Assembly: GCA_963669265.1 (NCBI GenBank)
Contig: OY769916.1
Location: forward strand, 3,038,001 to 3,102,000
Source: SZUA-547 sp963669265
GTDB taxonomy: Bacteria; Pseudomonadota; Alphaproteobacteria; Rhodobacterales; Rhodobacteraceae
Reading direction: 5' to 3'
DNA: 64,000 nt
The translations under genes were made by a program, and so were the position numbers. Below the pieces are notes generated by a model. That model was not told the DNA's origin and did not search any database. It saw only the letters and a program-made list of their open reading frames with translations. This document shows positions 56,282-64,000 of this stretch, one piece after another; the first letter of the stretch is position 1; every line of letters begins with the position of its first letter.

Positions 56282-57577
56282 TCAGCCCTGATAGCCGAAC
56301 ATCCGCGGCAGCCAGAGCACCAGGTCGGGCACCAGCAGCATCACCAAGAGCGCAAGGATGAGCACACCGAGGAACGCCCAGATTTCGGAGATGATCTCGC
56401 GCAGCGGAATGTCGGTCACCGCGTTGATGACGAAGAGCAGGATCCCGTAGGGCGGCGTGATCAGTCCAATCATCGAGTTGACGACGACCAGCACGCCAAA
56501 GTGGACCAGGTCGATCTCCAGCGCGACGCATGTGGGAATGAAGAGCGGCACGATGACCAGAATGATCGTCGTGGCGTCCAGCACACAGCCCAGCGCGAGG
56601 ATGAGAAGGTTCACCATAATCAGGAACAGGATCGGGCTGACATTGGCCCCCTCCAGCAGCTCCGAGATCGTCTGCGGGATCTGTTCCTGAATGACGATGA
56701 AGTTCAGGATGAACGCGCCGCCGATCACGATGCCAACCGAGGCCGAGGACCGCGCGCTGTCGATGAACACGCGATAGAGCCCGCCGATCGAGATGGCGCG
56801 ATAGAACATCGCCGCCAGCATCAGCGCATAGAACGCGGCCACCGCGGCGGCCTCGGTCGGCGTCGTGACCCCGCCATAGATGCCGTAGAGCAGGATGACG
56901 GGCATCAGCAGCGCCGGAAAGGCGTTGGCGGTTTTCGCGGGCAGTTCGCGCAGCGGGATCGGCTCTTCAAGCGCGAAGCCACGCTTGCCCGCCAGATAGG
57001 TGTTCATGGCCATCAGCACTGCGCCCATGATCAGTCCGGGCAGGATGCCGGCCAGGAACAGCGAGCCGATCGACGCCTTGGAGACCAGCGCATAGAGAAC
57101 CATCGGAATCGACGGCGGGATGATCGGGCCGATGGTGGCGGAGGCCGCCGTGATCGCCGCCGCGTAGCCGCGGCTGTAACGGTTATCCTTGGTCATCATC
57201 TCGATGATGATCTTGCCGATGCCTGCGGCGTCGGCGACCGCCGAGCCCGACATGCCGGAAAAGATCAGCGAAGCGGTGACGTTCACATGCCCGAGCCCGC
57301 CCCGGAAGCGGCCGACGGCGGCGACGCAGAAATTCAGCAGCCGGTCGGTGATCGAGCCGGCGTTCATAATGTTCGCGGCGACGATGAACAGCGGCACGGC
57401 CAGCAGGATGGTGCTTTTGTAGAAGCCCTGCAGGATTTTCTCGCCCGCCAGCGCGACGTCCAGTCCAGCGACGCCGAGATAAACGACGGAGGCGAGCAGG
57501 ATCGAATATCCGATCGGCGTGCCTACTCCGGCGAGGAAGAAGAGCGTGAAGAGACAGGAGGCAAGCTCGAAGCTCAT
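56282..57577 (-). CDS. TRAP transporter large permease (DctM)
   Basis: A 431-residue membrane protein with about twelve hydrophobic spans: the ion-coupled channel subunit of a TRAP importer. ASATIGPIIPPSIPMVLYA and MSGSAVADAAGIGKIIIEMM are DctM hallmarks, and GLITPPYGILLFVINAV closes the protein. Uptake is driven by a sodium or proton gradient. Its start overlaps the DctQ stop by four bases. The substrate is set by the DctP protein upstream and is unknown. Confidence 0.95.
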   Translation of the reverse strand: MSFELASCLFTLFFLAGVGTPIGYSILLASVVYLGVAGLDVALAGEKILQGFYKSTILLAVPLFIVAANIMNAGSITDRLLNFCVAAVGRFRGGLGHVNVTASLIFSGMSGSAVADAAGIGKIIIEMMTKDNRYSRGYAAAITAASATIGPIIPPSIPMVLYALVSKASIGSLFLAGILPGLIMGAVLMAMNTYLAGKRGFALEEPIPLRELPAKTANAFPALLMPVILLYGIYGGVTTPTEAAAVAAFYALMLAAMFYRAISIGGLYRVFIDSARSSASVGIVIGGAFILNFIVIQEQIPQTISELLEGANVSPILFLIMVNLLILALGCVLDATTIILVIVPLFIPTCVALEIDLVHFGVLVVVNSMIGLITPPYGILLFVINAVTDIPLREIISEIWAFLGVLILALLVMLLVPDLVLWLPRMFGYQG

Positions 57578-58131
57578 TTCTCTTCTCCTTTTTCGGCGTT
57601 CTCGGCTTCGTGGGCGGCTTCGACGGCGATCTCAAGTTCGGTCTTCGGGGGGCCTTTCTTCAGAATGTTGAAGAACAGCCAGATGTAGCGGCCCGCCACG
57701 CAGACGATGAACACGCCGTAGATTGAGAAGATGGTGCGCATCGGGATCTTTTTGCCGGTGAAGGGGTTCTCCACGGTCGTCGTCTTGCGGATCTTCATCC
57801 AGTCGATGTAGTCCCAGGTCGGCAGAAGCGTGTAGAGCATGCCGATGGCGATCGCGGCGGCGGCGATCAGCGCGAACACGGTGCGGACGCGCCTGCTGAC
57901 AGACAGATAGATGATGTCGAACTTCACGTGGTCCTGTTCGCGCACGACAAAGGCGCAGGAAAAGAAGATCACCCAGACCCAAAGGATGCCGATCAACTCC
58001 AACGTCCAGCCGGCCGGCGTGAAGAAATACCGAAGAATGATCTGTAGGAGGAAAATGAAGAAGATCGCCGCCAGCATGCCGCCGGCAATCCCATCTGCTA
58101 GGCGGGAGAACCCCCGGATAAACGCTTTCAT
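57574..58131 (-). CDS. TRAP transporter small permease (DctQ)
   Basis: A 185-residue membrane protein with four spans (about residues 15-37, 50-68, 88-108 and 135-155), the small TRAP subunit. GWTLELIGILWVWVIFFSCAF, described as residues 34-54, matches the DctQ signature with the conserved E. ATG 58131 has GGGAGGGAG upstream; the frame is open further but without similarity. The C-terminus is a 25-residue charged tail (Glu/Lys-rich). Confidence 0.92.
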   Translation of the reverse strand: MKAFIRGFSRLADGIAGGMLAAIFFIFLLQIILRYFFTPAGWTLELIGILWVWVIFFSCAFVVREQDHVKFDIIYLSVSRRVRTVFALIAAAAIAIGMLYTLLPTWDYIDWMKIRKTTTVENPFTGKKIPMRTIFSIYGVFIVCVAGRYIWLFFNILKKGPPKTELEIAVEAAHEAENAEKGEEK

Positions 58132-58162
58132 GGTGGTTCTCCCTCCCCAGAGAGTGTTGTGA

Positions 58163-59173
58163 TCAGTTGCCGAGCGCGTTGATCTTTTCGAGCGTTCCCT
58201 CGGGCCAAGATTCGGCGAATTCGCTCTCCAGATACTTCGCCTGCACCTGGTTGCGGAACGCGGACAGGTCAGGCTCATAGACGGCCAATCCCTGCTCTTC
58301 GAGGAACGCGACCAGCTCTTCTTCTTTCTTCAGCTGCTTCTGGCGTCCCGATTCCGCGGCGGCGTCGGCGGCGGCCTGAACTTTCGCCTGCTGTTCGGGC
58401 GACATGTCATCCCAGACGCCCTTTCCGATCGCGATGTAGTTCAGGTCGACCAGATGCGAGGTCAGAATAATCTGCTTGGTGACTTCGTAGAACTTGGCGT
58501 CAACGACCGTCGGCAGAGGGTTGTCCTGACCGTCCACTGCGCCGGTCGAAAGCGCGGTGTAGACCTCGGAAAAGGCCATCGGCGTCGGCGCGGCGCCGAG
58601 AGCCGAGCCCAGGAACTGCCACGCGTCCGTGCCAGGCATGCGCAGGTTCACGCCGTCCAGATCGGCGGGCGTGCTGACCGACAACTCGTCCTTGCCCTGA
58701 CGCAGGTTCACCTGGCGACGACCCAGATACATGACGGACAGGAGCTTCACGCCGAGATCGTTCTCAACCGTTTCCTTGAACGGATCCATCAGCGGATCGC
58801 CGAAGACGGCGACCTGATGCGCCGCGTCCTGATGCACGTAACCGGCGGTGAAAATCGAGAATTCCGGGAAAAACTGCGCCAGCTCCTGCGCCGAGGTGAT
58901 GGACATCTCAAGATTGCCGCGGCTGATCGCGTCCAACTCGGTGCCCTGAGCGAAGATCGTGCCGTTATAGCTGGGCTGATAGTCAACGAAATCGGCGACC
59001 GCCGGGGCGAACACCTCGGCCATGGCGACCGAACGCTGATCCGTCTCCGACCCGGACGTCGCCATCCGCAATGTGATCTTGTCTTCGGCTATAGCAGGCG
59101 CCGTCGCCCCCATTGCCAGTCCCGCCGCTATGATCGCAGTCAACGCCGACCTGCGCGAAAGTTTGATGCTCAT
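58163..59173 (-). CDS. TRAP transporter substrate-binding protein (DctP)
   Basis: A 336-residue periplasmic binding protein with a signal peptide (residues 1-29, ending AIA). The DctP core motifs are TPADLDGVNLRMPGTDAW (Arg for the ligand carboxylate) and AFSEVYTALSTGAVDGQDNP. The conserved Arg suggests that the ligand carries a carboxylate or similar acid, as in most of the family. It is the first gene of the long transcription unit, and a copy of the 17-bp palindrome lies 85 bases upstream. This protein most directly decides what the cluster takes up. Confidence 0.95.
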   Translation of the reverse strand: MSIKLSRRSALTAIIAAGLAMGATAPAIAEDKITLRMATSGSETDQRSVAMAEVFAPAVADFVDYQPSYNGTIFAQGTELDAISRGNLEMSITSAQELAQFFPEFSIFTAGYVHQDAAHQVAVFGDPLMDPFKETVENDLGVKLLSVMYLGRRQVNLRQGKDELSVSTPADLDGVNLRMPGTDAWQFLGSALGAAPTPMAFSEVYTALSTGAVDGQDNPLPTVVDAKFYEVTKQIILTSHLVDLNYIAIGKGVWDDMSPEQQAKVQAAADAAAESGRQKQLKKEEELVAFLEEQGLAVYEPDLSAFRNQVQAKYLESEFAESWPEGTLEKINALGN

Positions 59174-59258
59174 CTCGTTTCCTCCCTGAGATAGAAGCCG
59201 CTAAAGCGGCCTTTTCTAAGTAACTACCTAATTTTTCCAAAAAAACAATATATTTTTT

Positions 59259-59275
59259 AAAATATCATATATTTT
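59259..59275. promoter_or_regulatory. predicted GntR-family operator, site 2
   Basis: On the minus strand AAAATATATGATATTTT, a 7-bp palindrome AAAATAT/ATATTTT around ATG. It overlaps the stop codon of the Gfo/Idh gene and lies 85 bases before dctP. Confidence 0.65.
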
Positions 59276-60392
59276 GACCACTCACCTGACTGCGCTCGTC
59301 GGCGCCTCCTGCATGGGCTTCCGCCGCGCCGTTAGCCGGACGATCGATGAAGATCGTTTCTCCGGATTGCGCGGCCATCTGAATGGCTTCGACGACCTGA
59401 AGGGTCTTCAATCCCTCGTCGCCGGACACCAGCGGTGGCTCTTCGCCGCGAATGACCGCCACGAAATGAGAGATCTGGTTGACCAGCGGGTTTGACGCCT
59501 CTCGCAGCAGGGTCGTGGCGCTGATCGGGTTCCACCAGTCGCGCTCCCCCGTATGACTCCAGAGCGTAAGATCGGGCACCGACAGCGACCCATGAGTCCC
59601 GCCGAGCAGGTAGCTGCTTTGAGATGTGGGCGGGTATCCCGGATATTCCCGCGCGGTCAGCTCCCAACTCCAAGGGGACACGATGCTGTCCGACACCGTG
59701 ATCGTGCCGATCGCTCCATTTTCGAACCGCAAGACAGCGGCCGCGACGTCTTCATTCTCGAACCCACGCTTCGAGGGGGCCGATTGCGCCTGCACGCTGG
59801 CCACCTCGCCGCAGAGATACCGGATGAGATCGACATCGTGCACCAGATTGACCGAGATCGGCCCGGCGCCTTTCAGTTTTCGCCACGGGGCCGCATCGAA
59901 ATAGTAATCCGGCTTGTAGAACCAGCAGTTCGAATGCACCGCGCGAACCTCGCCGATCTCCCCGCCAGAGACCACTTCGAACGCCTTTTGAATAAGAGGA
60001 TTGTGGCGACGATGGTGCCCGACGAGCAGCGGCACGGAATGGGCGGCAGCTGCGTTCACCAGAACGGTCGCCTCTTGCGCCGACGTCGCCAGCGGCTTTT
60101 CGACGAGCATCGGGCAACCCCTGGCGACGCAGTCCAGCCCCTGTTCGACATGCAGCGGTGTGGGCGTCGACAGAATGACCCCGTCCGGCGCGTCCTGCGC
60201 GAACAGGTCGGCCAAAGTCTCGAAGTGCGGAACGCCGTGCTCTTCAGCGTAGACCCGACCCGGATCGCTCGGATCAACGATCGCGACCAACTCCACATGC
60301 TTCAGACGATGGATCGCGTCCGCGTGTCGTTGACCCACCAGGCCGAGACCGACGATGGCCAGGCGGATGGGAGGTGTTTGATCGGCAGGCAC
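59265..60392 (-). CDS. Gfo/Idh/MocA family dehydrogenase (3 of 3)
   Basis: A 375-residue NAD(P)-dependent dehydrogenase. IRLAIVGLGLVGQRHADAI is the Rossmann start, PMLVEKPLATSAQE holds the catalytic Lys, and GPISVNLVHDVDLIRYLCG the His/Asp pair, a variant typical of inositol- and sugar-type members. It is divergent from the GntR regulator and has an operator in the shared promoter. The last codons overlap the operator of the TRAP operon. Its substrate is probably the imported compound, since it lies beside the regulator and transporter. Confidence 0.88.
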   Translation of the reverse strand: MPADQTPPIRLAIVGLGLVGQRHADAIHRLKHVELVAIVDPSDPGRVYAEEHGVPHFETLADLFAQDAPDGVILSTPTPLHVEQGLDCVARGCPMLVEKPLATSAQEATVLVNAAAAHSVPLLVGHHRRHNPLIQKAFEVVSGGEIGEVRAVHSNCWFYKPDYYFDAAPWRKLKGAGPISVNLVHDVDLIRYLCGEVASVQAQSAPSKRGFENEDVAAAVLRFENGAIGTITVSDSIVSPWSWELTAREYPGYPPTSQSSYLLGGTHGSLSVPDLTLWSHTGERDWWNPISATTLLREASNPLVNQISHFVAVIRGEEPPLVSGDEGLKTLQVVEAIQMAAQSGETIFIDRPANGAAEAHAGGADERSQVSGQNI

Positions 60393-60503
60393 GCGTCACG
60401 CCCTCTTTTGTCTTTGTTTTCAATTATCCGGCGGCGCGCCGCCCATGACGCGTACCCGTAGCGCCTTCGATTCGCACCCTACATATTCTCGATGATTATC
60501 TCA

Positions 60504-60520
60504 ATAATATATGATATTTT
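60504..60520. promoter_or_regulatory. predicted GntR-family operator, site 3
   Basis: ATAATATATGATATTTT in the region between the divergent Gfo/Idh and GntR genes, 100-111 bases from each start. It matches site 2 at 16 of 17 positions, so the regulator probably also controls itself. Confidence 0.65.
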
Positions 60521-60620
60521 AATTTATGCCTGATAAATTGGATTCTTGAGGGATATCAGGCGAAATGATAATCACCTGTGAAAGTGCGAAACATCAGGCG
60601 GGAAAGACAGGCGGCGGCAC

Positions 60621-61280
60621 ATGCGCACTCAGTCGAACACAGTCGGCTCCAGCACTTACGAGAATATCAAGCGCGACATCATTTTTGGGCGGCTTGCGCC
60701 CGGCGCGAAACTCAAGCTGGATGCGCTGAAACAGAAATACGAAGCCAGCGTCTCGACGCTGCGCGAAACGCTCAACCGGCTGGCCAGCGAGGGTTTCGTC
60801 GCCGCTGAGGAGCAACGCGGTTTCTTCGTCACCGCTGTGTCCAAGGAAGACCTGATCGAGATCGCCAATCTCCGGATCCTGCTGGAATGCTCGGCGCTGG
60901 GCACGTCGATCGAGAATGGCGACACCGAATGGGAGGGCGACCTGGTCGCCGCCTATCACAAGCTGCACCTGATGGAGAAACGCATGCTGGCCGGCGAGGA
61001 GTCGGTGAAGGAAAGCTGGAAGCAGTTCGATTGGGAGTTTCACTTGGCCCTGATCCAGGCCTGCAACTCAAAGAACCTGCTGTCGCTCCACTCCGTGCTC
61101 TATAACAAGTATCTCCGCTATCAGATGCTGGTGCTCACCTATCGCGGCGAAGAAGCGGTGGCCGAGCACAAGGACATGTTTGACGCCGCGCTGGCCCGAG
61201 ACGCCAAGACCGCAACCAAAGTGCTGGAGACCCATATCAAGCGCGGCTTGGAGCATACGCTGGCGGCGTTTCCGGAATAG
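60621..61280 (+). CDS. GntR-family (FCD) transcriptional regulator
   Basis: A 219-residue regulator. The N-terminal winged helix reads YENIKRDIIFGRLAPGAKL and STLRETLNRLASEGFV. The C-terminal all-helical FCD domain contains the metal/ligand residues in FDWEFHLALIQACNSK and EHKDMFDAALARD. FadR/GntR proteins usually repress and are released by a carboxylic-acid ligand. It is divergent from the cluster and the most likely binder of the three shared palindromes. Confidence 0.92.
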   Translation: MRTQSNTVGSSTYENIKRDIIFGRLAPGAKLKLDALKQKYEASVSTLRETLNRLASEGFVAAEEQRGFFVTAVSKEDLIEIANLRILLECSALGTSIENGDTEWEGDLVAAYHKLHLMEKRMLAGEESVKESWKQFDWEFHLALIQACNSKNLLSLHSVLYNKYLRYQMLVLTYRGEEAVAEHKDMFDAALARDAKTATKVLETHIKRGLEHTLAAFPE

Positions 61281-61339
61281 GCGGCGGCGCCGGCAGAACC
61301 GACGCCGCGGATATCCCGCCATTTTGGCTCTAGCGAGCG

Positions 61340-62620
61340 CTACTGGGTGAGGTCATCCTCAGAGAATTTGATCGGCAGGCGCAGGCCAACCGAAAGGTCC
61401 GACGCGTCGTCGGTCGCGCCAATGCCCACATCCATGTTCAGCGACATACGGTCGTTGATCGAGTAGGACCCGCCGAGGATCACGCGGCCTACCTGAACGT
61501 TATTGTCGTCGCCGCCGGGGAAACTGGTCGGCAGAACCCAGTCGTGATCATAGGATAGGCTGAGCGACAGCTCCTCGTTAAGAGCGAAGCCGACGCCCGC
61601 GCTGAACGAGATCACGTCCCCCGGATCGACATTGCCGATGCCCGAGACGTCTTCGGGCAGGTTGAACGTATAGCCAAGATTGCCGAACAAAACCGCCGGA
61701 TCGGTGGGATAGATCGCAGTGATGCTGGGCTCGATGCCGTGAAAGCCGGTGCCCGTCGCCAATTCCGTCGGAATCCCGTCTTCATCCACGTCGACATCGA
61801 ACGGGCCTTTTCCGGTCGGCGCCTTGTAGCGCAGATTTCCGACGAAGAAGGGCCAGCCGTCTTCGCCGTCATTGATCTGGTAGTGCAGGGCGGCTTCGAT
61901 ATCGCCAATGCCCGCGTCGCTGATATCGATCGTCTGGATATCGCCTTCGGCGGAGCTGCCAAAGGATGCGTCAGTGATGGTGTCATTGCGATAGACAAAC
62001 GGCACCCTTAATTCGCCCTCAAGACGGTCCGTGATGCCTGCGCGCCCGGTCAGCGTGGCGGTGAGGCTGTTGCGGTCGACATCCTCGATGTCAAAGCTGC
62101 CGATAATGATGGCCGGAAGGACCGAAAAACCCGCCACCGAGGTCCGGAGCGAGCTGGTCTGCTGGTATTCGATCGCGGGTTCTAGAACGAACTCCCCCCG
62201 TCGCAACAGGACGCCGCCCCGATCCGCATAGACGGCGACCTCTGGCGGCCGGTCAGATTCAGTCGCCCGACGCTGGGCTTCAGCCCGCGCCGCCTGATCG
62301 TCGGCGCCGGTTTGCGCGGCGGCGGCCGTTGCGCTTCCTGCGGCGGCCCCCGCCGCGACGCCTGTGGCCGCGCCCGCGCCGGCCGCCGCCCCCGCGGCGC
62401 TGGCTCCGGTCGCGCTGATGCTTGCGCGAAGGGCGTTGATCTGCTGCTGTTGCTGCTCAAGAAACGCGCGGTATTCCTCAAGCTGCCGCGCCTGGGCGTC
62501 CAACTGCTGCTGCTGCGCGTCAAGACGGCGCAGCATTTCTTCGTCTGTCTCGGCGGTGGCAGCGCCAGTAAACGCCAGAACGGTCGAAATCGTCGTCGCC
62601 GCGACTATGGATTTTTGCAA
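61340..62620 (-). CDS. FapF-like outer-membrane beta-barrel with coiled-coil plug
   Basis: A 426-residue outer-membrane protein. After a signal peptide (residues 1-23) comes a coiled coil (EEMLRRLDAQQQQLDAQARQ, to about residue 65), then an Ala/Gly-rich linker (70-110) and a C-terminal barrel of about 290 residues with alternating strands ending LSVGLRLPIKFSEDD. This plan and length fit FapF, the channel that exports Fap amyloid subunits in Pseudomonas. The two upstream genes encode a repeat protein and a C39 peptidase, which supports a Fap-type system. A general aromatic-type transporter barrel is an alternative. Confidence 0.7.
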   Translation of the reverse strand: MQKSIVAATTISTVLAFTGAATAETDEEMLRRLDAQQQQLDAQARQLEEYRAFLEQQQQQINALRASISATGASAAGAAAGAGAATGVAAGAAAGSATAAAAQTGADDQAARAEAQRRATESDRPPEVAVYADRGGVLLRRGEFVLEPAIEYQQTSSLRTSVAGFSVLPAIIIGSFDIEDVDRNSLTATLTGRAGITDRLEGELRVPFVYRNDTITDASFGSSAEGDIQTIDISDAGIGDIEAALHYQINDGEDGWPFFVGNLRYKAPTGKGPFDVDVDEDGIPTELATGTGFHGIEPSITAIYPTDPAVLFGNLGYTFNLPEDVSGIGNVDPGDVISFSAGVGFALNEELSLSLSYDHDWVLPTSFPGGDDNNVQVGRVILGGSYSINDRMSLNMDVGIGATDDASDLSVGLRLPIKFSEDDLTQ

Positions 62621-62795
62621 TTTAGATCCCTCTTCCCATCTGCTGGGAGCCGGTCACCGGCGTTTGGCGATTCTCGGCGTCGCCATACCGTTCTCGGTCT
62701 CAGTGTTCTTTTTATGTCGGTCCTTGCTTGAGTCTGCGATCCTTTCAATGGGTCCTGAACGGATGGTCGCGGCGACCTTAGATCGCCGCCCATGA

Positions 62796-63404
62796 TTAAA
62801 ACCGACCGCCGCGGAAGCCTCGTTGCAGGCGTGAGCGGTAATTGGACCTCTGGAAGCGCCGATGGTCGACGCCGATGTCCACCTGGATCAGTTGTTGAAT
62901 GGCGATGTTGTCTTTGTTGTTTTGGACAATGTTCACCAGTCCAGAGCTTCCGTTGAAGCTGGTCGAAACCGTACTGTCGCCGCTTTGCGTCACGACGAAT
63001 GCGCCTTGCGCGCCGTCGAAGCTGTTGTTGACCGACGGCTGCGTATCACCCGGGGGCGTGCTGACTTCGACGATCGCTGGGCCGGAGCCCGCCGAGTTCG
63101 TCACGGGGCGGGCGGTGCGAGTGGCGCGAGCGGGGCGGGAGGATCTGGTGTCGAAACCGACATGGCCTTTCGCCGCGGAATTGCCGTTGATGAGCGTTTC
63201 GTAGAACAGGCTGAAATACACAAGGCCCAGGTCGCGGAACCTGAATCCGCCACGCATATTGTCCAACTCCGCATCCGGGACAATGGAGCGGGCGTCGAAT
63301 GCTCCGTAATTGAGCGGGCTCGCCGCCTCGGCGCGGTCTGCGCCGCCGATGATCGCCACTGTGACAGCGACGGTCGCGAGTGCGGATGTAACCAAGTTAG
63401 TCAT
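62796..63404 (-). CDS. secreted repeat protein with double-glycine leader motif, amyloid-subunit candidate
   Basis: A 202-residue protein with a Sec signal (residues 1-28). AELDNMRGG (45-53) matches the double-glycine leader of bacteriocins: Glu -8, Leu -7, Met -4, Gly -2, Gly -1. Two imperfect repeats follow, SFDGAQGAFVVTQSGDSTV and SFNGSSGLVNIVQNNKDNI, rich in Gly, Asn, Ser and Gln at regular places, as in curli and Fap repeats. The C-terminus is Arg/Gly-rich. It lies 14 bases after the C39 peptidase gene and 175 before the FapF-like gene. I infer a secreted amyloid or matrix protein processed by that peptidase. Confidence 0.6.
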   Translation of the reverse strand: MTNLVTSALATVAVTVAIIGGADRAEAASPLNYGAFDARSIVPDAELDNMRGGFRFRDLGLVYFSLFYETLINGNSAAKGHVGFDTRSSRPARATRTARPVTNSAGSGPAIVEVSTPPGDTQPSVNNSFDGAQGAFVVTQSGDSTVSTSFNGSSGLVNIVQNNKDNIAIQQLIQVDIGVDHRRFQRSNYRSRLQRGFRGGRF

Positions 63405-63418
63405 TGGGTCTTTCCCCT

Positions 63419-64000
63419 TCAGTACTCACCCAAACCCGGTGCAAGAAGCGTAATCGACGACAGATTGCGCGAACTGAGCGCAGTGCCGAACGGCGCCTTG
63501 TGGCGCACTTTCCAGCCGTCTTCTGTGTTGAACGTCGCTTTGGCCAATTGCATCTGATCCGTGACGACGAAGAGGATGCCGTTCCACATCGCTTCGAATT
63601 CGTCTCGGGGGTAAGTCTTGTTTCCGAGCGCCGGGTCGCCGACCAGAACTTCGTCGGCGGTGACGCCCTTGATGACAACGAAATGAAGGTAGCCGCGAAG
63701 ATTGATCAGCACGATCGCCGGAATTCCGACCGTTTCCAGCTTGTCGAGAGATTCCCGGAAGCCGTTGGCCGTCAGGCCAGAGCGCTGCAGGTACTGCTTC
63801 ATATCGAGAAGCGAGAACCCTTTCGTCCTGATTTTTTCTTCATCTCCATATTCCAGCATCGAGGTGAACACAGTCTGCTCATCGACCGGCGCGTCGTAAT
63901 GATAGCTCAGCAACGTCGCCACAGCGGCGGAGCCGCAGGAGAAGTCGTACATCTGGCGAACGATGTCGCGAAAGCGCGCTTCCTTAATGCTTGTGACGTT
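63419..64000 (-). CDS. C39-family peptidase (FapD-like), 5' end outside the window
   Basis: The reading frame continues upstream of the first ATG to the window edge, so 194 codons are visible and the start is missing. The papain-like catalytic residues are present: Cys in YDFSCGSAAVATLLSYHY, His in YLHFVVIKGV and Asp in VGDPALGNK. C39 enzymes cut after double-glycine leaders; free-standing versions such as FapD act in the periplasm. The downstream neighbour carries a fitting GG leader. The family is sure; the amyloid link is inferred from gene order. Confidence 0.85.
   Translation of the reverse strand, partial: NVTSIKEARFRDIVRQMYDFSCGSAAVATLLSYHYDAPVDEQTVFTSMLEYGDEEKIRTKGFSLLDMKQYLQRSGLTANGFRESLDKLETVGIPAIVLINLRGYLHFVVIKGVTADEVLVGDPALGNKTYPRDEFEAMWNGILFVVTDQMQLAKATFNTEDGWKVRHKAPFGTALSSRNLSSITLLAPGLGEY

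Overview
The window is chromosomal DNA from a GC-rich alphaproteobacterium, most likely Rhodobacterales or a close relative. The evidence is the 16S sequence, the order 16S - tRNA-Ile - tRNA-Ala - 23S - 5S - tRNA-fMet, a 41-residue ribosomal protein L36, a DinB with an N-terminal zinc-ribbon-like motif, and many tripartite (TRAP and ABC) uptake genes. Species level cannot be read from this sequence alone.

Bases 1-20,900 are mostly housekeeping: the end of a nitrogen-PTS enzyme I, DUF599, two tandem trypsin-like proteases, Hsp20, a peptidoglycan-binding-domain protein, rpmJ, tRNA-Val, an AfuABC/FbpABC-type ABC importer bracketed by two phosphatases (inositol-monophosphatase family and HAD), an N-formylglutamate amidohydrolase, pyrF-dinB, clpB, an alpha/beta hydrolase and an M23 peptidase. 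Between the amidohydrolase and dinB lies a well-formed candidate small RNA of about 78 nt with its own promoter, a UUUCCUCCCU motif and a strong terminator.

Bases 21,075-27,161 are one complete rRNA operon with promoter, ending in tRNA-fMet. The 3' part of that tRNA is repeated at 38,744 (65 bp, one mismatch). The two copies bound an integrated element of about 11.6 kb with a P4-type integrase, an excisionase-like protein, a possible replication initiator, several unknown small proteins, and a cargo of four thiol/redox genes divergent from a LysR regulator. Immediately outside is an IS-rich patch (two IS3-family elements and a broken IS6-family transposase) that carries an alkyl sulfatase.

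Bases 46,307-61,280 hold a large catabolic cluster: a TRAP transporter, three Gfo/Idh/MocA dehydrogenases, a TIM-barrel isomerase/dehydratase-like protein, a QuiC-like two-domain protein, a short citrate-synthase/citryl-CoA-lyase-type protein, a CoA-acylating aldehyde dehydrogenase, a ThDP-dependent enzyme, an unrecognised protein and a divergent GntR-type regulator. A 17-bp near-palindrome (AAAATATATGATATTTT and close variants) occurs three times, each time in front of a transcription unit of this cluster, so the cluster looks like one regulon for an unknown, probably polyol, cyclitol or sugar-acid-like substrate.

The right edge (61,340-64,000) resembles a Fap-type functional amyloid locus: a FapF-like outer-membrane barrel with a coiled-coil plug, a secreted protein with two amyloid-like repeats and a double-glycine leader motif, and a C39 peptidase that runs off the window.
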